DNA of 64,000 bases from Achatina immaculata (lineage: Eukaryota > Mollusca > Gastropoda > Stylommatophora > Achatinidae): contig CM019701.1 of NCBI GenBank assembly GCA_009760885.1, positions 37,462,697 through 37,526,696 on the forward strand, read 5' to 3'. Shown in pieces: positions 56,110-64,000 of the stretch. A program made the position numbers and the translations under genes. Positions within the stretch are counted from its first letter, which is position 1. Every line of letters starts with the position of its first letter. Below the pieces are notes generated by a model. That model was not told the origin of the DNA and did not search any database. It was given only the letters and a program-made list of their open reading frames with translations.

Positions 56110-56495
56110 AGTTAAAGGTTGATTGTTTAGTTTATATATCGATTCTTTAGTTTAGAGGTATATTGTTTTGCTTAAAAGTCAACTTTTTAGTTTAAAGGCT
56201 GATTCTTTAGTTTTGAGGTTGATTCTTTAGTTTAAAGGTTGATTCTTTAGTTTAAAGGTAAGTTCTTTAGTTTAAAGGTCGATTCTTTAGTTTAAAGGTA
56301 GAATCCTTAGTTTAAAGGTTGATTCTTTAGTTTAAACGTAGATTCTTTTGTTTAAAGGTCAGTTCCTTAGTTTAAAGGTTGATTCTTTGCTTTAAATGGG
56401 ATTATTTAGTTTAAATGTCGATTCTTTAGGTTAAAGGTTGATTCTTTAATTTAAAGGTAGATTCTTTAGTGTAAAAGTCGATTCTTTAGTTTTAG
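56110..56495. repeat. About 20-21 bp minisatellite, 18 units
   Basis: Units of GATTCTTTAGTTTAAAGGTT with point changes (GTT, GTA, GTC ends). Confidence 0.95.
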
Positions 56496-56544
56496 ATGAG
56501 TCAGTCCAGGGCGTCCCCCCTCCACCCCCGAAGGAATCTTGTAA

Positions 56545-56900
56545 TGTAGTACTTCTTCTTCACCTTCTTCTATGGAACTGGAACTGCCAGTGCTGTTATT
56601 TGCAGCCGATGCGGTGAAGATATTGAGGCACAGCATCGTGTCGGTTTGGTAGTGGTGACGGTAGCAACCCCTGAATGTCCGAGAATGGAATTAAAACCCG
56701 GGGGGGGGGGGGGGGGAAGGATGTGCAAAAATTCTTTAGCACGTTTTCACCGCCATGAAGACTATGGCGATCCCTGCCCTTTTAGTCGGGCTGGGCCTTT
56801 AACTAGCGACATCGGCGGAGAGTGAAACAGGGTCTTGGTCAGCTGTGGTTCGCCAGCCCCGACGTCAGCATGTCAGCTATGCCTCGCTGAATGGCAGATT
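56545..56900 (-). mobile_element. IR330 interspersed repeat, copy 5
   Basis: Minus strand: head CATAGCTGACATGCTGACGT, CACAGCTGACCAAGACCC, CATCGGCTGCAAATAACAGC and a (GAA)n-like tail. It contains a G homopolymer of about 16 bases at 56700-56716 at the position where copy 3 has its A/T run. Confidence 0.75.
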
Positions 56901-57039
56901 GGACAATGTCTCCAGGCTATGTAAGGTGCAAGACTATCTTCCCTTGCCGTCTCTCTAACACACCCCCTCCTCCCCAGCTGTCTATATTGGTTAGCCATTC
57001 TGTTTTCATCCACTACGGACTGCTTAAAAATGGAAACCT

Positions 57040-57322
57040 CAGATCCCCCTTATATTAAGAATATCCCCAGGGCCCCTTAAATAAAGAATATTCTCAGGGT
57101 CCCCTCAAATAAAGAATATCATAAGGGCCCCCTTAAATAAAGAATATCCTCTGCTCCCCTTTAAATAAATAATATCCCTTGGACCCCCTTAAATAAAGAA
57201 TATCATAAGGGCCCCTTAAATAAAGAATAGCCTCAGGGCCCCTTTAATAAAGAATATCCTATGGGCCACCTTAAATAAAGAATATCCTCTGGGCCCCCTT
57301 AAATAAAGAATATCCTCTGGGC
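57040..57322. repeat. 27-28 bp minisatellite, 10 units, each with AATAAA
   Basis: Units of CCCCTTAAATAAAGAATATC plus CTCTGGG. Every unit contains the polyadenylation hexamer AATAAA on the plus strand. Confidence 0.95.
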
Positions 57323-58504
57323 CACGGAACGATGTACGAGCTGGACCTCTCACTGAATAGACCCGAACTGATCCGGTAACGTAGAGCACATTTTGGTATT
57401 TTGCATGAAATAATAAGCGTGGGAAAGGTGGACAAAGTTGTAGTTAAATGACCATCCTGTCACATCGCTACAGGAAAGATCAGCTACTCGTACAAATAAT
57501 GATCTGCAGTTTGCTCTGACCTTTGCTCGTATGTTGTACCTGGAAACACCCACTCCGATCTGTCCATGAAAGTCATGTGTTATATTTTGTTTTCTTTTTC
57601 AGTGAATTTTGATCCTTTAAAAAAAAACCTCAGCTTTGTAAAGCAATTTTTTTTTACACATTTTTACGCTCAACAGACGCATGTGTGGACACAGCACACG
57701 TAGCAAAACGCTTTTTACGTACACAAAATAACGCCAGTTGTTATCACACATCACAGACACGCACACACAAATAACAAGCTCACGCACAGAGCGTATTTGT
57801 GAGGCCCACTCAGTTTGATGCATTTATATAAGTTAGCACATTTTCTTCAAGTCTCTCGTTGTCAAGAGAGCCAGCTAAAATGTCGACAAGACATGCCTTC
57901 CCTGCACGTGACGTCAGATCCTGTCATCTGGCTTCTATAACAGAAGAGATTAGTGCAAATCTCTTCCTCCTCTCTCTTTATTTCTTGCTCTCCATTCTCC
58001 ATTGCTTTTTTTTAAAAAAAAATCATTCTTAACTCTCATTTTCATTCCTTAACGTTATTTTTCTCCAAGAAACAGTTTCGCCTTTTTATTTGTTTATTTT
58101 GTTTTTTAGTTCTGGTTTTTGGCCGGCCGCCATTTTCTATTATTATTCTGTGGAGTCTTAGGACACAACGCCATTCAGATTTCAGAAATATTTCGCTTCA
58201 TGTTACTTGTACAAGTGCAGCATTAAAGTTACCATTGGTAATAGCAGGCACACACAAAAAAAATCAGACAATCACTGTAACCAAAAACATAGGGTGAAGG
58301 GAGGGGAGATTACAGGGGAAATAATACAAACATTACAGGACAAAAAAATGGCGGAGTAAAAACCTATTTCCTGACAGCTTCTTGTTGCGTGCTGGGGAAA
58401 GGAGGAAAGTTAATCGGATTCGAATATCAGTTTGTACGAAACTCGTAGCGACACGCAATCACATTTTCTTATTTATTTTTTTTAAAGTTAGTTTTTATGA
58501 GATT
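57323..58504. other. No gene seen
   Basis: No homology recognised. Contains homopolymer T/A runs near 57645 and 58010. Confidence 0.4.
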
Positions 58505-58860
58505 ACTAAGTCAGTCAGTCAGTCATTCACATGTTCCTTGCAGAACTTTGCCTCCCTAACAACTCTCCTGTAGGCCTCTCGGTTGTAAGCAAGACGCCCT
58601 GCTGCTTATGCGTCCATTTGCAGATCATCAACGATGTCTTGTAGTCATCTTTGCCTTGGTCTTCTTCTCTTTCTTTTTTCCCATTATGTACCCCTCCAAG
58701 ACTGTCTTCTCTAAATTATCATGACCTGTTAAATGAAGGATATCATGAAGACTATTACTATGTCCAAAATATTTAACTTTTCTATGTTTAATCGCTCTTA
58801 CTAGCCAACCTTCTTCAGTGTTAAGTTCTTGTAGTATGGATATATTTGTTACTAAGTGGA
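58505..58860 (-). mobile_element. LINE-A 3' fragment with internal duplication
   Basis: The minus strand reads ILQELNTEEGWLVRAIKHRK, VKYFGHSNSLHDI, HDNLEKTVLEGYIMGKKKEK, then the 3' end and a (TGAC)n tail (plus-strand AGTC run at 58508-58524). The insertion SLHDILHLTG between FGH and HDNLEK is private to this copy. 58861-59165 holds nothing recognisable. Confidence 0.87.
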
Positions 58861-59165
58861 ACATATTAATTATTAATTTTATTTTTTACTAAAGGAGTAT
58901 GGTAAAATAAAATGTGTGTCTGCGAAGAACCAAACAACGAAACAAAATTGTGAATATCAGAATAAAAAGAGGGGGGGTGGATTTAAACAACGACAATGGA
59001 GGCGAAATAGATAAATGTGTTAATTTTTTATGTCCTATTCTCCTTTTACTGCTTTATAATTATTATTATTATTACTATTATCTGCCATAAATTGTCTGAA
59101 AAGAAAATTGGAAAGATAATCATTGTTACTAGATTTAGTTACTTTTTTTTCAGTGACATTTTATT

Positions 59166-59405
59166 CGCACTACCACCAGAGTTGTTTACTTTCTGCTTAT
59201 TCTAGGGCTAACCAAGTCCCGTGCCTCAACGATATTTTACTAAAAGCCATCACAAAAGGTCACATCTAGCTACCACCAGACCAGAGAATTGTTCAGCTTC
59301 TGCATATTCTGGAGCTAACTAAATCCCGTGCCTCAACGTTATTATCCAAGTACTGCCACAAAAATCAATATTTAACTCTACCCTAAAGACCGCTTTCCAA
59401 TGAAC
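59166..59405. repeat. About 118 bp tandem duplication
   Basis: Two diverged copies sharing TACCACCAGA, TTCTGC-TATTCT-G-GCTAAC and TCCCGTGCCTCAACG. 59406-59589 is unassigned. Confidence 0.8.
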
Positions 59406-59589
59406 ACCAGAGAAAGACCCCACTTGAATCACGTGCCTTAATTCTTAACACATCATTGGTTGTTCAATTTGTATCGTGCGTTGATATAAACATACACAGA
59501 CATGCACAGAATTTGCTTTCATTTAGTTAGATTGTTACGGTTTTCTATTTCTCTTTCAAGTATAGAAACTATCTAGTCTAGCCTGATCA

Positions 59590-60375
59590 ACATTAGACGA
59601 TCTTCATAGAAAAAAAATCCATGAATATTCCTGTCATTGTTAGATGGCCTTCGAGTAAAAACAGTCCATGAATCTTCCTGTCAGTGTTAGATAATCTTCG
59701 TGTAGAAACAGTCCATGAATCTTCCTGTCATTGTTATATGGTCTTCGTGCAAAAACAATCAGTGAAGCTCCCTGTCAGTGTTAGACAATCTTCATGTAGA
59801 AACAATTCATGAATCTTCCTGTCAGTGTTAAATGATCTTCGTGTAGAAACGCTCCATGAACCTTCCTGTCAGTGTTAAATAATCTTCGTGTAGAAACACT
59901 CCATGAACCTTCCTGTCAGTGTTAAATAATCTTCGTGTAGAAACACTCCATGAAACTTCCTGTCAGTGTTAGACAATCTTCGTGTAGAAACACTCCATGA
60001 ACCTTCCTGTCAGTGTTAGACAATCTTCATGCAGAAACAATTCATGAACCTTCCTGTCAGTGTTAAATGATCTTCGAGTAGAAACAGTCCACGAATCTTC
60101 AGCTCAGTAGTCCATGAATCTTCCTATCAGTGTTATATGATTTTCTTATAGAAATAATTCATGAATCTTCCTGTCAGTATTAGACGATCTTCAAGTAGAA
60201 ACAGTCAGTGAATCTTCCTGTCAGTGTTAGACGATCTTCATGTAGAGACAGTCAGTGAATCTTCCTGTCAGTGTTAGACGATCTTCATGTAGAGACAGTC
60301 AGTGAATCTTCCTGTCAGTGTTAGATGGTCTTTATTTATAAGCAGTCAGTGTATCTCCATGTCACTGTGAGATAA
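59590..60375. repeat. 46-47 bp minisatellite, about 17 units
   Basis: Units of CATGAATCTTCCTGTCAGTG plus TTAGACAATCTTCGTGTAGAAACAGTC. Variants TTAAAT or TTAGAC and CACTCC or CAGTCC are clustered; the last three units (CAGTGAATC type with TAGAGACAG) form a homogeneous block. Confidence 0.96.
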
Positions 60376-60429
60376 TCTTTAATCTTAACTGCAGCCCTTA
60401 ATATACATAATTCACTACTGTATATTGTA

Positions 60430-61735
60430 GTCAGGGTAACCTGAAATTATGCACAAACTACAGAACTGTTGCCCTGATTAGTCATGCCAGTAAAATTCTG
60501 TTAAAAATCATAATGGGTAGACTTCGAAAGAAAATAGAAGAAGAAGTCAATATGGTCCAAGCTGGTTTCAGGCAAGGAAGAGGATCAAGAGATCATATAT
60601 TCAATATAAGATTAATAATAGAGAAATGCAGAGAGTTTAATGTGAATCTATATTTATCCTTTATAGACTACTCAAAGGCATTTGAATGTGTACAACACCA
60701 GAAACTTTGGGAATTAATAGAAAAAATGGGATTTCCAAAACATTTGATACAATTAACATCACTGCTGTATCTAGACCAACAAGCAGCAGTAAGAATAAAT
60801 GGTGAAACAACAACTTGGTTTGACATAAAACAAGGGGTCCGTCAGGGGTGCATATTGTCACCTTACTTATTTAACTTGTATACTGAAAATATAATGAGGA
60901 ATGTTAGAGAAAATGTAGACAAATAATATTACAATGCAATAACACTTGGAGATTATGAAATACCAGAGATTAGATATGCTGGTGACACAGTATTACTGTC
61001 CAAAACACAAAAAGGAATGAAAAAACTAATTATGTCAGTCCGTAAGAATAGTGAAGAGCAAAACCTCTATCTTAATGCAAAGAAAACTAAATTGAAGAGA
61101 ACTGACAAAACAAACAAGGCAGCTGAAATATGTATCAATGAGGAAAAACTGGAAGAAGTGGAGAGTTTTGAATATCTTGGATTACAGCTAACTAATAACG
61201 GAGATACGATGAGAGAAATTAAAAGGAGAAACAGAAACTTCAGAAAGTAAAACAACTAAAGAATCTGTGGAGAGGAACAGACAGAACTACAAAAATAAGA
61301 TTGTTAAGGGCATGTATCTTTCCCATCGCAACATATGCCTGTGAGACCTGGACACTTAACAAAACATCTGAGAAACACGTAAATGCTACAGAAGAGTTCT
61401 TCAAGCATCATGACACAAAAAAGAACAAATATATCCATACTACAAGAACATAATACTGGTTAAGGCTGGCTAGTACAGAGGATTAAACAGAGAAAACTTA
61501 AATATTTTGGACACATTAAACGTCATGATAATCTAGAGAAAACCGTCTTGAAAGGCTACATAATGGGAAAAAGAAAGAGGAAGACCAAGGCGAATTTGGC
61601 CACAAGACATCATTGATGATTTGCAAATGGATGCATCAGCAGCATACCATCTTGCTCACAACCAAGAGGCCTACAGGAGTGCTGTTAGGGAGGCAAAGTT
61701 CCGCAAAGGACATGTAAATGAATGAATGAATGAAT
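60430..61735 (+). mobile_element. LINE-A, RT to 3' end, 5'-truncated
   Basis: Starts in the RT fingers (NLKLCTNYRTVALISHASKI) without any endonuclease and runs through the palm, thumb (TYACETWTLNKTSEKHVN) and the LINE-A C-terminal block to a (TGAA)n tail at 61718-61738. Stops at 60924 and 61248 and frame changes after 61248. The catalytic YADD is YAGD (60974-60985), so the enzyme would be dead even if read through. Confidence 0.9.
60513..60926 (+). CDS. LINE-A reverse transcriptase palm fragment
   Basis: A 137-codon open stretch starting at ATG 60513, though the homology begins upstream. GFRQGRGSRDHIFNIR (18-33) is the template-grip region, FIDYSKAFECVQ (50-61) is box A with its first Asp, and GVRQGCILSPYLFNLYTENI (108-127) is box B. 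The frame stops just before box C. Fragment of a pseudogene, not a host gene. Confidence 0.8.
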   Translation: MGRLRKKIEEEVNMVQAGFRQGRGSRDHIFNIRLIIEKCREFNVNLYLSFIDYSKAFECVQHQKLWELIEKMGFPKHLIQLTSLLYLDQQAAVRINGETTTWFDIKQGVRQGCILSPYLFNLYTENIMRNVRENVDK

Positions 61736-61799
61736 GAATATTGTATTCTCTTTGTGACAAAAATTATGATTGTTTCCTGTATCTTCAGTGTGACATTTC

Positions 61800-62125
61800 T
61801 GGTTTATGTGCAGGCAGTCCCCCCAAATATGAACGTTCGATTTACGTGCAATCTCAAGTTACGAATGACACTCCGTAAAGGCTGTTATATTAACGTTTCA
61901 ACTTTCATACGACGGCCGGAAATAATTATCAGGCCCTACTTTGCTGTGGGCATCAAACCGCTGCGCGTTTACAGCGGTTCTGTGGTTTCTTCAATGTTAT
62001 TTTTTTTTTATGCATAGAAAGATATACTAAGACGCATTTATTAACTGGCGTTAGATACGAGCCAAACATAAATCTTCCAAACTTAAGTGCAAATTCGATT
62101 TACGAACAGGCTTCGTTTGTAATCC
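61800..62125. mobile_element. Possible non-autonomous element with TTACGAA-type ends
   Basis: The left part (61815-61870: CAGTCCCCCC, GAACGTTCGATTTACG, CAAGTTACGAAT) and right part (62085-62130: AAACTTAAGTGC, TTCGATTTACGAAC) share short words in mixed orientation. They resemble the CAGTCCC...TACGAAC termini of some DNA-transposon-derived short elements. No clean terminal inverted repeat or target duplication is visible. Confidence 0.25.
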
Positions 62126-63220
62126 GGTGGCTACATGTATATTATATGCCCCTTGTTATATCTAATATAATTATTGAGTGTGTCTTGTATATTCATTTTC
62201 ATGTCTAAGGTTACCTATGACTGTGTCTAGTGTCTTAGTGTCTGGCTACCTAAAACAGTGTAAGGTAGATCACGAACTGGCCAGAAATAAATAAGAGAAC
62301 AGTGCCACAAACCTGACAGCTCAACCAAAACGTGAGTTATTTTTGTTCAGTGTGAAATTTCTGTGCTGAGATGTCCTGAAATAATTCTCATCATGAATAT
62401 CTACGCCTGCTAAAATAATTTTTAAAAAGCATCTGTGATGAGAGGCAGACAAAAAATGGATTATATGTTTGTTTTCTGTTTTATGGATGCCACATGTTGG
62501 TTGTTCGCTATGAATGGTGCGATATTTGTCTGGTTTTCTGTTTATTTTCGGTTAGACATTGAGTAACTGCTGGTACTGAGCATTTTATTCGTGTGTATTT
62601 GTTGCAGTTTCATCATTTATGCTCGTCTTTTGCTCTTGGCTGCCTTCATTGACCTTGAACTATCCTAGTAGTTCATCAGAATGTTTTGATAAAGCACATG
62701 GAGTTCTGGCAGGGAACATAAAAATTTCCTTACTGCTTTCGCTGACTGGTCTGTAGAACACAGTTATCTGGCGCAGATGCCATGGTAAAGGCGGTGTTAC
62801 TCAACCAGCAGGTCGAAATAGAATCAGACATTATTCAATGCCCTAGATGCAGTACACCAGTCTGAGAACGACACCGATAAGTGTCTTCATTAGTCGTGTG
62901 GTGCACTAGTCTGTTTCCTGAAACGTCGCGTGAAGATTGAACACTTTCTTCTTGTTTGAGCAGCTGCAGAATTCAACAGCTTTTCGAGCCACTGAGGATC
63001 ATTGGAGACAAGACACGTCTTCAGTTCTCTCTGTTCTTAATCTTTTCTTGCCAGTTGTTGATTCAAAGAGCGCGTATAACTTTTTTTTAGATTGTCTCGC
63101 CATCTTTGTTTTGGTCTACCTCATGGTCTATCCCCTTTGTTCTGAATAAGGTTTTCTTTGTCTGTCCTCCTCCATTACATTGGGCATGGCCTTGGAGATT
63201 TCACACATACTGGCCTGAAT
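62126..63220 (-). other. Mostly unassigned; possible LINE C-terminal scrap at 63170-62930
   Basis: No feature from 62126 to 62929. On the minus strand, 63170-62930 can be read across frames as VMEEDRQRKPYSEQ, then a RPKQRW-like block and QQLARKD-EQRELKTCL, in the style of LINE C-termini. The match is weak. Confidence 0.25.
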
Positions 63221-63244
63221 AGCTGCTTCTCCAGTGTTTGGGCT

Positions 63245-63775
63245 GTTTCTCTGAGACAGCAGTCTTCCACTTCATTGGCTGGACTGTTTCTTCGAGACTG
63301 TTGTCCTGTTCCACGGAATGGACTGTTTCTCTGAGACTGTTGTCCTGTTCCACGGAATGGACTGTTTCTTCGAGACTGTAGTCCTATTCTACTGGATGGA
63401 CTGTTTCTTCGAGACTGTAGTCCTATTCTACTGGATGGACTGTTTCTCCGAGATTGTAGTCCTATTCTACTGGATGGACTGTTTCTCCGAGATTGTAGTC
63501 CTATTCTACTGGATGGACTGTTTCTCCGAGATTGTAGTCCTATTCTACTGGATGGACTGTTTCTCCGAGATTGTAGTCCTATTCTACTGGATGGACTGTT
63601 TCTCCGAGATTGTAGTCCTATTCTACTGGATGGACTGTTTCTCCGAGATTGTAGTCTTATTCTACTGGATGGACTGTTTCTCCGAGATTGTAGTCCTATT
63701 CTACTGGATGGACTGTTTCTTCGAGACTGTAGTCCTATTCCACTGGATGGGCTGTTTCCCTGAGACTGTACATTT
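63245..63775. repeat. 39 bp minisatellite, about 13.5 units
   Basis: Units of TGGATGGACTGTTTCTCCGA plus GATTGTAGTCCTATTCTAC. The central eight units are almost identical; edge units carry TTCGAGACTG. The 39 bp length keeps the plus strand open with a 13-residue period (WMDCFSEIVVLFY). Confidence 0.97.
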
Positions 63776-63789
63776 CTATTCCACTGTAT

Positions 63790-63981
63790 AAACTAGAAAA
63801 AAAGTAAGGTCAGCTTTATTACTTAACGATTACAACGATGTGACGTTTCGTCATTAACCTTCATCATACAAACAGAAATAGGACGAAGAATCTGAATGAA
63901 AACAGGATGAAGGCTTCTGCCGAAACGTCACATCCTTGTAATCGTTAAGTAATAAAGCTGTTCCTACTTTTTCCCTAGTTT
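63790..63981. mobile_element. 192 bp hairpin element with 61 bp inverted arms (MITE-like)
   Basis: The left arm 63790-63850 and the reverse complement of the right arm 63921-63981 agree at 55 of 61 positions by eye, including AACGATTACAA-GATGTGACG. The 70 bp loop contains a second, shorter related word in each half (GATGAAGG). Each arm, read outward from the loop, runs GATGAAGG, CGAAACGTCACATC, GTAATCGTTAAGTAATAAAG. The element abuts the end of the 39 bp array. Confidence 0.85.
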
Positions 63982-64000
63982 AAACATTTTGGTATCACAG

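Noticed and set aside
63318..63791. 157-codon frame with a 13-residue hydrophobic/Cys repeat
   Set aside because: Product of the 39 bp array; the frame ends exactly where the array ends.

Overview
This window looks like non-coding, repeat-rich nuclear DNA from an invertebrate animal. There is no bacterial-style gene packing and no operons. Every convincing protein homology is transposable-element-derived: LINE reverse transcriptases and an endonuclease, and mariner transposases. The rest is minisatellite arrays, microsatellites and short interspersed repeats. The mix of LINE lineages (RTE/jockey-like C-termini, an R2-like element with a restriction-enzyme-like domain, an L2-like tail), mariner-like elements and tRNA-headed SINEs suggests a lophotrochozoan, most likely a mollusc. 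That assignment is inference, not shown by any marker gene. I find no host gene exon I can defend.

Layout: 0-4.8 kb holds minisatellites (33, 50 and 54 bp units), a truncated mariner and a 650 bp polypyrimidine tract. 4.8-16 kb holds a LINE fragment, many short arrays, a 330 bp-class interspersed repeat (called IR330 here) and a 42-43 bp array of about 29 units at 13.1-14.4 kb. 16.4-19.2 kb is a stack of minus-strand retroelements: an R2-like LINE carrying a 30 bp minisatellite inside its reading frame, then another LINE interrupted by a SINE-like insertion. 19-24.5 kb holds more arrays and a decayed LINE. 24.5-25 kb is a complete tRNA-derived SINE interrupted by a LINE 3' end. 27.6-29.8 kb is a plus-strand LINE split by a young minus-strand LINE with a reading frame of about 415 codons. 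31-43 kb carries LINE fragments, a mariner and one LINE that keeps its endonuclease ORF and 5' region. 43-64 kb alternates LINE and mariner fragments, four further IR330 copies, a second SINE, large minisatellites and, at the end, a 192 bp hairpin element.

LINE families are named here for cross-reference. LINE-A has a tetranucleotide tail and seven copies. LINE-B has an (ATG)n tail and two copies. LINE-C has the GLKQGD motif and a (GAA)n tail, with three copies. LINE-D has three fragments. LINE-E has a (GA)n tail and two copies. Target-site duplications can be read directly at several nested insertions, so a relative order of events can be reconstructed. About 40 tandem arrays with unrelated units share the window, some arising inside transposon sequence and some interrupted by transposons.
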